Shown: positions 9,529 through 20,110, numbered from the stretch's first letter. The stretch: 64,000 nucleotides of DNA from Isoptericola cucumis (GCF_014635665.1 NZ_BMDG01000010.1:1-64000); one strand, 5' to 3'. Numbers and translations: made by a program. The notes: generated from the letters alone by a model not told the origin.

Positions 9529-10143
9529 TCAGAGCAGCGCGAACCCGGTGGTCCACTGCGTCTTGTCGCCGGCGGCCAGCGTGAGCTGCAGGAAGCCGAG
9601 GGCCTCGAGCTCGCGGGCGCGCTTGAGCGCTCCCGCGTCCACGACCCGCACCGCGGAGCCGTCGAACGCGGCGGCGAAGGCTGCCTTGGCGTCGGCGTCG
9701 TCGCCCGCGACGAGCACCGTGGTCGGCACGTCGCCGACGGTGCCGCTCGCGAGGGTCGCGGCGAAGGTGGTGTTGAAGGCCTTGAGCACCGTCGCGCCCG
9801 GGAGCGCGGCGGCGAGCCCGGCGGCGGCCGACGAGTCGGCGGGCACCACGAGCGAGTCGAAGGTGGCGAAGTCCAGCGGGTTGGTGATGTCGACGACGGT
9901 GCGCCCGTCCAGCTGGGCGCCGTAGGTGGCGACGACGTCATCGAGGGCGGGGTACGGGAGCGCGAGCACGACGACGTCGCCCACCAGCGGCTCGCCGAAG
10001 GTGGTCGCGGTGACGGCGGCGTCGACCGCCGCGGCCTTGGCCCGGTCGCGTGCGACGACCTGGACGTCGTTGCCCGCCGCGAGCGCGAGCCCGGCGATCG
10101 CGGTGCCCATGTTCCCTGCGCCGATGATGCTGATGGTGGCCAT
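9529..10143 (-). CDS. NADPH-dependent F420 reductase-like protein (NpdG-type)
   Basis: 204-residue Rossmann protein. It starts MATISIIGAGNMGTAIAGLA, with the GxGxxG dinucleotide loop at residues 8-13, and contains DITNPLDF and KAFNTTFAATL, typical of the F420-dependent NADP oxidoreductase family. True F420:NADP reductases and related NAD(P)-binding proteins without F420 use cannot be separated here. A strong GAGGAG precedes the ATG. A near-consensus promoter lies upstream on the minus strand: TTGACG at 10219-10214, a 17-nt spacer, then TATGTT at 10196-10191. Both MarR palindromes overlap it, so repression by the divergent marR product is the likely control. Confidence 0.85.
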   Translation of the reverse strand: MATISIIGAGNMGTAIAGLALAAGNDVQVVARDRAKAAAVDAAVTATTFGEPLVGDVVVLALPYPALDDVVATYGAQLDGRTVVDITNPLDFATFDSLVVPADSSAAAGLAAALPGATVLKAFNTTFAATLASGTVGDVPTTVLVAGDDADAKAAFAAAFDGSAVRVVDAGALKRARELEALGFLQLTLAAGDKTQWTTGFALL

Positions 10144-10172
10144 GGTGTCCTCCTCGGTCCGCGTCGACCTGA

Positions 10173-10192
10173 TTGGTTGACGCTACAACCAA
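10173..10192. promoter_or_regulatory. MarR operator 1
   Basis: Perfect palindrome TTGGTTG-N6-CAACCAA. It covers the -10 element and start region of the npdG-like promoter. It shares the GTTG-N6-CAAC core with operator 2, and their centres are 31 bp apart, about three helical turns. Confidence 0.75.
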
Positions 10193-10203
10193 CATAGGTC
10201 GCT

Positions 10204-10223
10204 ATAGTTGTCACGTCAACCAT
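10204..10223. promoter_or_regulatory. MarR operator 2
   Basis: Palindrome ATAGTTG-N6-CAACCAT with one mismatched pair. It covers the -35 of the npdG-like promoter and a TATAGT element (10203-10208) that could serve as the marR -10. The regulator gene starts 24 bp further on, so autoregulation is likely. Confidence 0.75.
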
Positions 10224-10246
10224 GCAGGCGAAGAGAGGGGGCCACC

Positions 10247-10786
10247 GTGACGACGGACGCGGCGTCAGGCACGACGAGCGGACGGGCGGACGCACCGCGC
10301 TGGCTCGACGACGAGCAGATGCGCAGCTGGCTGCGGCTGCAGGCGGTCATCGAGCTGCTGCCCGCGGCGCTCGACCAGCAGCTGCGCCGGGAGGCCGACC
10401 TGACCCACTACGAGTACATGGTGCTCGCGATGCTGTCCGAGGCGCCCGACCGCGAGCTGCGCATGAGCGAGCTCGCCCAGCTCACCAGCGCCACGCTCCC
10501 CCGGCTGTCACACGTCGCCCGGCGCCTGGAGGCGCGCGGCTACATCGACCGCGCGGCGGCGCCCGACGACAGGCGCGCCACCGTCGCGAGGCTCACCGAC
10601 GACGGCTGGCAGAAGGTCGTCGCGAGCGCCCCCGGCCACGCCCGCACCGTGCTGGAGAACGTCTACGACGACCTGGACGCCGACGAGGTCCGCACCCTGT
10701 CGACCACGCTCGGCAAGGTCCTCGCCCACCTCGACCCGCACGACAGGTTCTCGCTCGATCGCGGACGAGGCCCCCGCGGCCGGTAG
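10247..10786 (+). CDS. MarR-family transcriptional regulator
   Basis: 179 residues if started at the GTG at 10247, which follows AGAGGGG; an upstream in-frame TTG at 10208 lies inside operator 2 and is less likely. A winged helix occupies about residues 55-125: LTHYEYMVLAMLSEAP, RMSELAQLTSATLPRLSHVA (recognition helix) and the wing GYIDRAAAPDDRRATVARLT, with the D-D-R-R signature of MarR proteins. C-terminal helices form the dimer interface. It is divergent from the npdG-like gene, and the two palindromes between them are its probable binding sites. The ligand is unknown. Confidence 0.92.
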   Translation: MTTDAASGTTSGRADAPRWLDDEQMRSWLRLQAVIELLPAALDQQLRREADLTHYEYMVLAMLSEAPDRELRMSELAQLTSATLPRLSHVARRLEARGYIDRAAAPDDRRATVARLTDDGWQKVVASAPGHARTVLENVYDDLDADEVRTLSTTLGKVLAHLDPHDRFSLDRGRGPRGR

Positions 10787-10799
10787 CAGGGCGAAAGAA

Positions 10800-10839
10800 C
10801 GGCGGTGGGCCGCGGCCCGCAGACCACGACCCACCGCCG
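10800..10839. terminator. Bidirectional terminator hairpin
   Basis: Arms CGGCGGTGGG and CCCACCGCCG (10 bp) around a 20-nt GC-rich loop, between the convergent marR and sugar-binding-protein genes. There is no T-tract, as is usual in this GC range. Confidence 0.6.
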
Positions 10840-10871
10840 ACCGGTGCCCGGACGGGCGCCGGGTCAGACCC

Positions 10872-11978
10872 TCACTTGGTGAGCTCCTCCAGGTTCGGGT
10901 CGCCCGCGTACACCTCGGCCGCGTTGTCCTCGGTCACGATGACGGGCTCGAGCAGGTTGGCCGGGACGACCTTGACGCCGTTGTCGTACGACTCGGTGTC
11001 GGTCACCTCGGGCTCCTCGCCCGCCTTGTAGGCGTCGACCGCACCGATCGTGGCCTCCACGAGCTCGCGCGTGTCCTTGTAGATCGTGGAGTACTGCACG
11101 CCCGCCATGATCGACTTCACCGACTCGACCTCGGAGTCCTGGCCGGTGATGACCGGGACGTCCTTGCCGGCCTGCTTGGCCGACGTCAGCGCCGCCCGCG
11201 CCAGCGTGTCGTTCGGCGACAGCACGCCGTGCAGCTCCGCGTCCTTGTAGCTGCCGGACAGGATCGTGTCCATGCGGTTCTGGGCGTTCTCCGCCTCCCA
11301 GCCCTGCGTCGACGCCTGCTGCTGGGAGGTCTGGCCCGACTTCACCACGAGGGTGCCGTCGTCGATCTTCGGCTGCAGCACGTCCATCGCGCCCTCGAAG
11401 AACGGCGTCGAGTTCGCGTCGTCCGGCGAGCCGGCGATGAGCTCGACGTTGTACGGCCCCTCGCCCTTGCGGTCGGCGAGGCCCTCGAGCAGCGCCTGGC
11501 CCTGCAGCTGCCCGACCTTGAAGTTGTCGAACGCCTCGTACACGTCGACGGCGTCCGTGTTCTCCAGCAGCCGGTCGTAGGCGATGACCGGGATGCCCTG
11601 GTCCTTCGCCGCCTTGAGCTGCGACCCGAGCTGCGAGCCGTCGATGGCGCCCACCACGAGCACCTCGACGCCCTGCTGGATCATCGCCTGGATCTGGTTC
11701 TGCTGCTCGGAGACGCCGCCGTTGGCGAACTGCACGATCGGCTCGTAGCCGGCCTCGGTGAGCCCGTCGTTGAACAGGCTCTCGGCGAGCACCCAGTTCT
11801 CGGACGTCTTCTGCGGCAGCGCGACGCCGATCTTGGCGCCGTCCTCGAACCCGGCCGCCGCGGACTCACCGCCCTCGCCGCCGGCCTCGGCCCCGCGCTC
11901 GGAGGAGCCGCAGCCCGACAGCGCCAACGCGCTCGCCGCCGCCAGGGCGACGAGACCTGTGGAGAACTTCGTCTTCAT
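10872..11978 (-). CDS. chvE: Sugar ABC transporter substrate-binding lipoprotein (ChvE-type)
   Basis: 368 residues. A lipoprotein signal ends at lipobox LSGC (Cys23), so it is anchored outside the membrane. The mature protein is a type I periplasmic-binding fold: KIGVALPQKTSENWVLAESL, VLVVGAIDGSQL, GIPVIAYDRLL, VELIAGSPDDANSTPFFEGA, GVLSPNDTLARAA, VITGQDSEV. These match the multiple-monosaccharide binding protein ChvE/XylF group (aldoses such as xylose, glucose, arabinose); the exact sugar cannot be fixed. It is the last gene of an ATPase-permease-binding protein set. Two small hairpins lie in the 79-bp gap before it, one at 12032-12049 (GGCCGAC-AGGA-GTCGGCC). Confidence 0.9.
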   Translation of the reverse strand: MKTKFSTGLVALAAASALALSGCGSSERGAEAGGEGGESAAAGFEDGAKIGVALPQKTSENWVLAESLFNDGLTEAGYEPIVQFANGGVSEQQNQIQAMIQQGVEVLVVGAIDGSQLGSQLKAAKDQGIPVIAYDRLLENTDAVDVYEAFDNFKVGQLQGQALLEGLADRKGEGPYNVELIAGSPDDANSTPFFEGAMDVLQPKIDDGTLVVKSGQTSQQQASTQGWEAENAQNRMDTILSGSYKDAELHGVLSPNDTLARAALTSAKQAGKDVPVITGQDSEVESVKSIMAGVQYSTIYKDTRELVEATIGAVDAYKAGEEPEVTDTESYDNGVKVVPANLLEPVIVTEDNAAEVYAGDPNLEELTK

Positions 11979-12057
11979 GGGTCCAACTTTCTGCTCGAGA
12001 TACCCCTCGTCGGGTACCGGGTGGGAAGGGGGGCCGACAGGAGTCGGCCGGTCTGGT

Positions 12058-13344
12058 TCAGCCGCGCGAGCTGGCTCCGTCCGCGACGGGGACCTCGGGC
12101 TTCGGCTCGTCGGCGCCCGGGGTGCCCCCGTCGCCCTTCCTCCCGAGCCACGGGAAGACCAGCCCGATGATCGACGGGCGCCCGGTGACCTTGCTGTGCA
12201 CGTCGAACGCGACGGCCACCAGGAGCACGAGACCCTTGATGATCTGCGTGGTGTCCGAGCCGACGCCCATGAGCTGGAGCCCGTTGTTCAGCACCGCCAT
12301 GACGAGGCCGCCGATGACGGAACCCACCACGGTGCCGACCCCTCCGGAGACGGCGGCGCCGCCGATGAAGACGGCCGCGATCGCGTCGAGCTCCCACATG
12401 TTGCCGTCGGCGGGCCCGGACGCGGTCGCCCGGCCGACGAAGACCATGCCCGCCACCGCCGCGAGGACGGACATGTTCATCATCACGAAGAAGTTGGTGC
12501 GGCGGATGTTCACGCCCGACAGGGCGGCGGCGGCGCGGTTGCCGCCCACCGCGTAGACGTGGCGCCCGCCGATCGTCCGCGACGCGACGAAGTTGTAGAG
12601 GATCACCAGCGCGGCCAGCACGACGCCCGGGATCGGGAACGACGTGCCGTAGCGCCCGGTGCCGAACAGGTAGGTGACGTACGCGATCACCGCGGCGACG
12701 ACCACGACGCGGACGACGGCGACCCACGCCGGCGGGGCGTCCAGCCCCAGCCGGCCGGCGCGCGCCCGGCGGCGCAGCTCCGACCAGACCACCGCGGCGA
12801 TCGCCACGACGCCGAGCACGAGGGTGGAGTTGTTCAGCCCGGTGTTCGGCCCCCACTCCGGCAGGTAACCCGCGCCGAGCTGCTGCAGCTCGGCCGGCAC
12901 CGGCACCGTCGACGAGTGGCCGATGCGCTGGTTGAGGCCGCGGAACAGCATCATGCCGGCGAGCGTGGTGATGAAGCCGGGGATGCCGACGTAGGCGACC
13001 CAGAACCCCTGCCACGCCCCGATCGCCGCCCCCACGGCCAGGCCGAGCAGGATGCCTGCCCACCACGGGATGCCCCAGTCGCGCAGCGCGATGGCGACGA
13101 TGATCCCGGTCACCGCGGCCACCGAGCCCACCGACAGGTCGATGTGCCCCGCGATGATCACCAGCACCATCCCGATCGCGAGGATCAGGATGTAGGAGTT
13201 GCCGATGATGATGTTCTGGGCGTTGGACGGCGTGAGGACCAGGCCGCCCGTGCCGATCTGGAAGAAGGCGATGAGCGCGAGGAGCGCGATCACCATGCCG
13301 TACTGGCGGACGCCTCCGCCGAACAGCTGCTTGAGTGACGTCAT
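12058..13344 (-). CDS. gguB: Sugar ABC transporter permease (GguB/XylH-type)
   Basis: 428-residue integral membrane protein of the branched-chain/ribose permease family. About ten hydrophobic segments are visible, with the family signature [16 protein letters not shown] near residue 75 and IGGAAVSGGVGTVVGSVIGG near the C-terminus. The central part carries an extra hydrophilic/hydrophobic stretch (ELRRRARAGRL...) typical of the long XylH/GguB subgroup. The ATG at 13344 is preferred because GAAGGA stands ten bases before it; an upstream in-frame GTG at 13362 would overlap that site. It forms the import channel with the ATPase 76 bp upstream. Confidence 0.92.
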   Translation of the reverse strand: MTSLKQLFGGGVRQYGMVIALLALIAFFQIGTGGLVLTPSNAQNIIIGNSYILILAIGMVLVIIAGHIDLSVGSVAAVTGIIVAIALRDWGIPWWAGILLGLAVGAAIGAWQGFWVAYVGIPGFITTLAGMMLFRGLNQRIGHSSTVPVPAELQQLGAGYLPEWGPNTGLNNSTLVLGVVAIAAVVWSELRRRARAGRLGLDAPPAWVAVVRVVVVAAVIAYVTYLFGTGRYGTSFPIPGVVLAALVILYNFVASRTIGGRHVYAVGGNRAAAALSGVNIRRTNFFVMMNMSVLAAVAGMVFVGRATASGPADGNMWELDAIAAVFIGGAAVSGGVGTVVGSVIGGLVMAVLNNGLQLMGVGSDTTQIIKGLVLLVAVAFDVHSKVTGRPSIIGLVFPWLGRKGDGGTPGADEPKPEVPVADGASSRG

Positions 13345-13420
13345 CGTCGTGGGTTCCTTCACCTAGTTCTGGTGGGCCGGTCTGGTCTGCTGGCCTCTGC
13401 TGCCCCGTCGGCCGGTCCGG

Positions 13421-14965
13421 TCAGCGCGCGGCCGCCGGAGCGCCCGTCATGAGGCGCATGAGCACCTCCTGGGTGGCGTCCGCGCGCGCCACCTCGCCGG
13501 TCACCCGGCCCTCGAAGACCGTGTAGATCCGGTCGCAGAGGCCGAGCAGCTCGGGCAGCTCGGAGGAGATGACGACGACGCCCTTGCCCTCGTCGGCGAG
13601 ACGCTGCACGAGTCCGTAGATCTCGTACTTGGCGCCGACGTCGATGCCGCGGGTGGGCTCGTCGAGGATGAGGAGCTCGGGCTCGGTGAACATCCACTTG
13701 GCGAGCAGCACCTTCTGCTGGTTGCCGCCCGAGAGGGTGGACACGCCGTCGCGCACGCTCGGGGACTTCACCCCGAAGGACCGGCGGTAGTCGTCGGCCG
13801 CGAGGAACGCCTTGTCGTGGTCGATGACGGGGCCGCTGGACACGCGAGGCAGGTTCGCGGAGACGACCGTCTGCTGGATGGTGTCGAGGAGATTGAGCCC
13901 GAGCGCCTTGCGGTCCTCCGACACGTACGCGATCCGGTGCCGGACGGCCGAGCGCACGTCGGGCACGGAGATCTCCCTGCCGTCCATACGGATGGTGCCG
14001 GACAGGTAGCGACCGTAGCTGCGGCCGAAGATCGACCGGGCGAGCTCGGTGCGCCCGGCCCCCATGATGCCCGCGAACCCGACGATCTCCCCGCGGCGCA
14101 CGTGGAAGGCGGACTGCTTGCACACCAGCCTCCCGGGCACCTCCGGGTGCTCCACCGTCCACCCGTCGACCTCGAAGAAGACCTCCCCGATCCGGGGCGC
14201 GTGGTCGGGGAACCGCGAGGCCAGGGAACGGCCGACCATGCCCCGGATGATCCGGTCCTCGTCGATGCCGCCCGCGCGCACGTCGAGGGTCTCGACCGTC
14301 TGCCCGTCCCTGATGATCGTGATCGTGTCCGCGATCTCCTCGATCTCGCCCAGCTTGTGGGAGATCATGATGCAGGTCAGGCCCTTGGCGCGCAGCCCTC
14401 GCAGCAGGTCCAGCAGGTGCTCGGAGTCGTCCTCGTTGAGCGCCGCGGTGGGCTCGTCGAGGATCAGCAGGCGCACGTCCTTCGCGAGCGCCCGAGCGAT
14501 CTCGACCAGCTGCTGCTGCCCGACGCCGAGGTTCTTGATGAGGGTGTCCGGCGACGCGCGCAGCCCCACGCGGGCGAGCAGCTCCGTCGCCCGGCGGCGC
14601 GCGGCGTCCCAGTCGATGCCCACCCGGGCCCGCACCTCGTTGCCGAGGAAGATGTTCTCCGTGATCGACAGCTCGGGGATGAGGGCGAGCTCCTGGTGGA
14701 TGATGACGATCCCGGCCTGCTCGCTGGAGCGGATGTCCTTGAACTCCACGGGCTCGCCCTGGTACCGGATCTCGCCGGCGTAGGTGCCGTGCGGGTACAC
14801 GCCCGAGAGCACCTTCATCAGGGTCGACTTCCCGGCGCCGTTCTCCCCGCAGATGGCGTGGATCTGACCCGCCTCGACCGCCAGCGAGACGTCGTCGAGG
14901 GCGCGCACCCCGGGGAACTCCTTGGTGATCGAGCGCATCTCGAGGACGGCGTGGCGATCCGGCAT
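13421..14965 (-). CDS. gguA: Sugar ABC transporter ATP-binding protein, double NBD (GguA/XylG-type)
   Basis: 514 residues with two nucleotide-binding domains. NBD1 has Walker [11 protein letters not shown], an LGVGQQQ signature and Walker [16 protein letters not shown]2 has the degenerate Walker [11 protein letters not shown], signature LSGGNQQ and [12 protein letters not shown]. This asymmetry is normal for RbsA/XylG-type importer ATPases. GAAGGAG precedes the ATG. It energises uptake of sugar delivered by the ChvE-like lipoprotein. A 46-bp stretch (14779-14824) is identical to one in the second ATPase gene (19768-19813), showing close relationship of the two modules. Its own promoter probably lies at 15041-15070. 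Confidence 0.94.
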   Translation of the reverse strand: MPDRHAVLEMRSITKEFPGVRALDDVSLAVEAGQIHAICGENGAGKSTLMKVLSGVYPHGTYAGEIRYQGEPVEFKDIRSSEQAGIVIIHQELALIPELSITENIFLGNEVRARVGIDWDAARRRATELLARVGLRASPDTLIKNLGVGQQQLVEIARALAKDVRLLILDEPTAALNEDDSEHLLDLLRGLRAKGLTCIMISHKLGEIEEIADTITIIRDGQTVETLDVRAGGIDEDRIIRGMVGRSLASRFPDHAPRIGEVFFEVDGWTVEHPEVPGRLVCKQSAFHVRRGEIVGFAGIMGAGRTELARSIFGRSYGRYLSGTIRMDGREISVPDVRSAVRHRIAYVSEDRKALGLNLLDTIQQTVVSANLPRVSSGPVIDHDKAFLAADDYRRSFGVKSPSVRDGVSTLSGGNQQKVLLAKWMFTEPELLILDEPTRGIDVGAKYEIYGLVQRLADEGKGVVVISSELPELLGLCDRIYTVFEGRVTGEVARADATQEVLMRLMTGAPAAAR

Positions 14966-15040
14966 CGCATCTCCTTCGCGTGGCGAGCGGCGCGACGGCG
15001 CACCGGCTCCTGGCCCGACGGCTCCGTGCGGGCAGGGGCG

Positions 15041-15070
15041 ACGCTAGACCTGCCCGTTTCTTGTCGTCAA
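15041..15070 (-). promoter_or_regulatory. Promoter for the distal sugar ABC module
   Basis: On the minus strand TTGACG (15070-15065), an 18-nt spacer and TAGCGT (15046-15041) make a good housekeeping-type promoter upstream of the ATPase gene that starts at 14965. A LacI/ROK-like partial palindrome TGACAGCGCTGCCA lies at 15111-15124 and could be an operator; that is only a guess. Confidence 0.6.
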
Positions 15071-15179
15071 CCTGTGAACGCAATCTGGTCGACGCCCGTG
15101 ATCCCGCCGTTGACAGCGCTGCCAGCCACGTTGCCGGCCAAGGTCCCCGGAACGCGGCCGATCGCCGGGTCCGCCCGGG

Positions 15180-15910
<731 letters not shown>

Positions 15911-15914
<4 letters not shown>

Positions 15915-17092
15915 GAGGTCCCTCCCTGCGTCGTCTCGTCGGGCCGGTCGAACACGTCGGTGTGCGCCAGCGCGAGGGCCACCGCCCCCTCGAGCTCGGC
16001 GCGCGTGCCGAGCTGCGCGGGCACCACCTCGAGCGGCACCACCTGCTGCAGGAGCGTGCGCCGTCGCAGCGCCTCCCGGAACGGGCCGAGGAACGCCTCG
16101 CCGGTGCCGGCGAGCACGCCCCCGACGACCACGCGCTGCGGGTTGAGCGAGGTCGCCAGTCCCGCGACCACGCCGCCGATCACCGTACCCGCGTCGGCGA
16201 CGATCTCCCGGCAGCCCGGGTCGTCGTCGTTCGCGAGCCGGACGACGTCGCGCAGGGTGAGGCGCCCGTGGCTGCTGCGCAGCGGCTCGAGCAGCGCCCG
16301 GTCCCCCACGACCGTGTCGAGGCAGCCGCGGCTGCCGCACGAGCAGATGTTGCCCGCCGGGTCGACCTGGACGTGCCCGATCTCGCCGGCGGTCCCCGCC
16401 GCGCCCCGGTGCACCCGGCCGCCGAGGACGATCCCCGCACCCACGCCGTGCCCGGCACGCACGTACAAGGAGTCGTGGACGTCGCGCGCCGCCCCCACGG
16501 TGCTCTCGGCGAGCGCGCCCAGGTTCGCGTCGTTGTCGACGAACACCGGCCGCGCGAGCCGTTTGGACAGCACCTGCGCCACCGGGACGCCGTCCCACCC
16601 GCGCAGGATGCCCCGCACGGTGACCTGTCCCGTCGAGGAGTCGACCGGGGCGGGCAGCCCCACGCCGATGCCGAGCACCTCGCCGAGGTCGGCGCCGACC
16701 CGCTCGACCAGGTCGACCACGAGCAGGGCGGCGCGGTCGAGACTCGTGTCGGCGCGGTGGTCGGCCGGCAGCGGCAGCACCTGCTCGGCAAGCACCTCGT
16801 GCGACACGTCCGAGACGGCGACGCTCAGGTGGCGGCTTCCGACGAGCACTCCGGCGACCAGGCCGACGCGGTGCGCGAGCGTCACGAGCTGCGCGCGCCG
16901 GCCCGAGCGGACGGTGCTGCGCACCTCGACCAGCTCGGCGGCCACGAGCTCCTTGACGATCGTCGACACCGTCGCCGGCGAGAGCCCCGTCGCTCCCGTC
17001 AGCTCGACCTGCGTCAGGCCGCCGTGCCGCTTGACCGCGTCGACGACCCTCGCGCGGTTGGCCTCGCGCAACGAGGACTGCGACCCCACCAT
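15911..17092 (-). CDS. ROK-family transcriptional regulator
   Basis: 393 residues. The N-terminal winged helix (about 5-70) includes LTQVELTGATGLSPATVSTI and is followed by a ROK sugar-kinase fold: VGIGVGLPAPVDSSTG, VFVDNDANLGALAE, GHGVGAGIVLGG and the zinc-binding CSCGSRGCLD. This is the XylR/NagC/Mlc architecture, a regulator that senses a sugar or sugar phosphate. Starts: ATG at 17092 has AGAGGA nine bases upstream; a leaderless GTG at 17110 is also possible, since a TAGACT -10 lies seven bases before it. It sits between two sugar importers and is the obvious local regulator. Confidence 0.92.
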
Positions 17093-17131
17093 CGGCAGCC
17101 GTCCTCTCACGCGGGGAAGTCTATGGTGCGA

Positions 17132-17171
17132 CGACGCGCGGGACGGCGGTGTCTCGCCGTCCCGCGCGTCG
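17132..17171 (-). terminator. Terminator after the proximal sugar ABC module
   Basis: A 17-bp stem: arms CGACGCGCGGGACGGCG and its complement around a 6-nt loop (GTGTCT), just after the permease gene ending at 17211. It separates the importer transcript from the ROK gene. Confidence 0.8.
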
Positions 17172-17210
17172 CAGCGTGGGTGGTCCGGCCGGGGGCCCGG
17201 CCGGGTCCGG

Positions 17211-18389
17211 TCAGCGCAGCGCGGCCGCGCGGCGCCGGTTGTAGATGTCGAAGGCGACGGCCAGCAGCAGCACGAGGCCCTTGACGATGGGCTGCACCGA
17301 GGTCGGGACGCCCATGAGCTGCATGCCGTTCGACATGACGGCCATGATCAGACCACCGATGAGGGCGCCGCCCACGCGGCCGACGCCGCCGGACGTCGAC
17401 GCGCCACCGATGAAGCACGCGGCGATGGCGTCGAGCTCGAACATGTTCCCCGCCGCCGGCTGGGCGCCGTTGACGCGCGACGAGTACACGATGCCGGCGA
17501 CGGAGGCGAGCAGCCCCATGTTGACGAAGACCCAGAAGTTGATCTTCTTGACCTTCACGCCGGACAGCTCGGCGGCGTGCTGGTTGCCGCCGATGGCGTA
17601 CACGTGCCGGCCGAAGACCGACTTCTGCGTGACGAGGGCGTACACGATGGTCAGCGCAGCGAGGATGATCAGCACGACCGGCAGCCCGCGGCTCGAGGCG
17701 AGCTGGTAGGCGAACCACATCACGACGGCCGCGAGGACGACGAGCTTGACGACGAACAGCGGCAGCGACTCGACCGTCTGCTGGTAGGCGATCTTGCCCT
17801 GGCGGGTGCGCCACTGGCTGACCCCGAAGCCCACCACCGCGATCGCGAAGATCACCAGCGTGAAGGTGTCGACCCCGTAGCCGCCGAGCAGCCCGTTGAC
17901 GAACCCGTTCGCGATGCCGTAGTAGGTGCCGCCGAAGGGCGACAGCGAGACGTTGTCGAGCACCACGTACGTCAGGCCGCGGAACAGCAGCATGCCCGCC
18001 AGGGTGACGATGAAGCCGGGGATGCCCACGTAGGCGACCCAGAAGCCCTGCCACGCGCCGACCAGCAGGCCGACGACGAGCGCGGCGAGCACGCCCATCC
18101 ACCAGGGCATGCCCATCTTGATGACCACCACGGCCGAGACGGCGCCCGTGAGCGCCACCACCGACCCGACCGACAGGTCGATCTGCCCGGCGACGATGAC
18201 CATCACCATCCCGATCGCCAGGATGAGGATGTAGGTGTACTGCAGGACGATGTTCGTCAGGTTCGTCGGCGACAGGAACATCGGGTTGAGCAGGGCGAAG
18301 ATCGCGACGATCACGACGAACGCGACGAGGATCCCGCTCTGGCGCATGTTCCGGGTGATGACGTCCCGGATCGAGGCGATGGCGTTCAT
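17211..18389 (-). CDS. gguB: Sugar ABC transporter permease (GguB-type), second module
   Basis: 392 residues, multi-spanning. It has the family signature [17 protein letters not shown] near residue 70, [29 protein letters not shown] and [20 protein letters not shown] near the C-terminus. It overlaps the ATPase stop by 4 nt (ATGA), so the two are translationally coupled. It is a paralogue of the permease at 12058-13344, with similar DNA in the [15 protein letters not shown] region. It imports a monosaccharide with the binding lipoprotein at 20111-21265; whether both systems take the same sugar cannot be told. Confidence 0.92.
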   Translation of the reverse strand: MNAIASIRDVITRNMRQSGILVAFVVIVAIFALLNPMFLSPTNLTNIVLQYTYILILAIGMVMVIVAGQIDLSVGSVVALTGAVSAVVVIKMGMPWWMGVLAALVVGLLVGAWQGFWVAYVGIPGFIVTLAGMLLFRGLTYVVLDNVSLSPFGGTYYGIANGFVNGLLGGYGVDTFTLVIFAIAVVGFGVSQWRTRQGKIAYQQTVESLPLFVVKLVVLAAVVMWFAYQLASSRGLPVVLIILAALTIVYALVTQKSVFGRHVYAIGGNQHAAELSGVKVKKINFWVFVNMGLLASVAGIVYSSRVNGAQPAAGNMFELDAIAACFIGGASTSGGVGRVGGALIGGLIMAVMSNGMQLMGVPTSVQPIVKGLVLLLAVAFDIYNRRRAAALR

Positions 18390-19945
18390 GAGGCGTTTTC
18401 CTTCGTGGGCAGGGGCTGGTCGCGCTCGATGGTCATGAGCTCCATGAGGCCCTCCTGCGTCGCCTCGGCGACGGGGACCTCACCGGTGATACGGCCGAAC
18501 GCGAGCGTGTACACGCGGTCGCAGATGCCGAGCAGCTCGGGCAGCTCGGAGGAGATGACCACCACGGCCTTGCCGGCCGCGACCATCTTGTTGATGATCG
18601 TGTAGATCTCGTACTTGGCCCCGACGTCGATGCCGCGCGTGGGCTCGTCGACGATGAGGACGTCCGGGTCGGTGTACAGCCACTTGGACAGCACGACCTT
18701 CTGCTGGTTGCCGCCGGACAGCTTGCCGACGGACGCCAGGACGTTCGGGGTCTTGATGTTGAGGCTGGAGCGGTACTCCTCGGCGACCCGCAGCTCCTCG
18801 TTCCCGTTCACCCAGCCGCGCGGGGCGAGCTGGCCGAGACCGGCCGAGGACACGTTGTGCCGGATGTCGTCGATGAGGTTGAGGCCGTAGACCTTGCGGT
18901 CCTCCGTGGCGTAGGCGATGTGGTGCCCGATCGCCTCCGACACGTTGCGCGCCTGGATCTCCTTGCCGTCCTTGTACAGCCGGCCGGAGATGTTGCGCCC
19001 GTACGAGCGTCCGAAGATGCTCATCGCCAGCTCCGTGCGCCCGGCGCCCATGAGGCCGGCGATGCCGACGACCTCCCCGGCGCGGACGTTGAAGGACGCG
19101 CCGTCGACCACCTTGCGGCCCGGCTGGGTCGGGTGGAAGACGGTCCAGTCCTCCACGCGCAGCACCTCGTCACCCACGACCGACGCGCGCTCGGGGTACC
19201 GGTGCTCCAGGTCGCGGCCGACCATGCCGCGGATGATCCGGTCCTGGGTGGACGTGGGCTCGGACATGTCGATGGTCTCGATGGTCCGGCCGTCGCGGAT
19301 GATCGTGGTGCGGTCGGCGATCTCGGCGATCTCGTTGAGCTTGTGCGAGATGATGATCGACGTGATGCCCTGCCCCTTGAGGTGGCGCAGCAGGTCGAGC
19401 AGGTGCTCGGAGTCGGTGTCGTTGAGCGCGGCCGTCGGCTCGTCGAGGATGAGCAGCCGGACCTCCTTCGAGAGCGCCTTGGCGATCTCGATGAGCTGCT
19501 GCTTGCCGACGCCGAGGGTGCCGACCGGGGTGAGCGGGTTCTCGTCGAGCCCGACGCGGGCCAGCAGCTTCGCGGCCTCGGCGTTCGACTGGTTCCAGTC
19601 GATCAGCCCGGCGCGGCCACGGCGCTCGTTGCCGAGGAAGATGTTCTCGGCCACCGACAGGTACGGCACCAGGGCGAGCTCCTGGTGGATGATGACGACG
19701 CCTCGTGCCTCGGAGTCGTTGATCGAGCCGAACTCGGCCGCCGAGCCGTCGAAGACGATCTCCCCGTCGTAGGTGCCGTGCGGGTACACGCCCGAGAGCA
19801 CCTTCATCAGGGTGGACTTGCCGGCCCCGTTCTCGCCGCAGATCGCGTGGATCTCTCCGCGGGTGACGTCGAGGTCGACGCCGTCCAGCGCCTTGACGCC
19901 GGGGAACTCCTTGACGATCGAGCGCATCTCGAGAATGGTGCTCAT
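18386..19945 (-). CDS. gguA: Sugar ABC transporter ATP-binding protein, double NBD, second module
   Basis: 519 residues, two NBDs. NBD1 has [17 protein letters not shown] and [15 protein letters not shown]2 has the degenerate [17 protein letters not shown] and [12 protein letters not shown]. Same family as the protein at 13421-14965; the N-termini match closely ([17 protein letters not shown] against VLEMRSITKEFPGVRAL). GGAGGG lies before the ATG. It couples ATP hydrolysis to sugar import through the overlapping permease. It follows the binding-protein gene after a 165-bp gap that contains a strong hairpin, probably lowering ATPase expression relative to the binding protein. Confidence 0.94.
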   Translation of the reverse strand: MSTILEMRSIVKEFPGVKALDGVDLDVTRGEIHAICGENGAGKSTLMKVLSGVYPHGTYDGEIVFDGSAAEFGSINDSEARGVVIIHQELALVPYLSVAENIFLGNERRGRAGLIDWNQSNAEAAKLLARVGLDENPLTPVGTLGVGKQQLIEIAKALSKEVRLLILDEPTAALNDTDSEHLLDLLRHLKGQGITSIIISHKLNEIAEIADRTTIIRDGRTIETIDMSEPTSTQDRIIRGMVGRDLEHRYPERASVVGDEVLRVEDWTVFHPTQPGRKVVDGASFNVRAGEVVGIAGLMGAGRTELAMSIFGRSYGRNISGRLYKDGKEIQARNVSEAIGHHIAYATEDRKVYGLNLIDDIRHNVSSAGLGQLAPRGWVNGNEELRVAEEYRSSLNIKTPNVLASVGKLSGGNQQKVVLSKWLYTDPDVLIVDEPTRGIDVGAKYEIYTIINKMVAAGKAVVVISSELPELLGICDRVYTLAFGRITGEVPVAEATQEGLMELMTIERDQPLPTKENAS

Positions 19946-20046
19946 CGCGAGGCCCTCCCTGGTGTGCGCGCGTCGACGTGGGGTGCGTTCATGCGCCCTC
20001 GTCCTTTCCTGTGAGGCTGTGGGCCCGCTCCCTGGCGGGCGGCCCG

Positions 20047-20099
20047 GGACGGACCCGCCCGGCCGCGCCGCGTGAGCGGGCGACGGGACGGGTCCGTCC
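20047..20099 (-). terminator. Intercistronic hairpin between binding protein and ATPase
   Basis: 11-bp arms GGACGGACCCG and CGGGTCCGTCC around a 31-nt GC-rich loop. Placed after the binding-protein gene, it may act as a leaky terminator or 3' stabiliser giving excess binding protein, a common arrangement in ABC importer operons. Confidence 0.55.
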
Positions 20100-20110
20100 G
20101 CACGGGGGGG

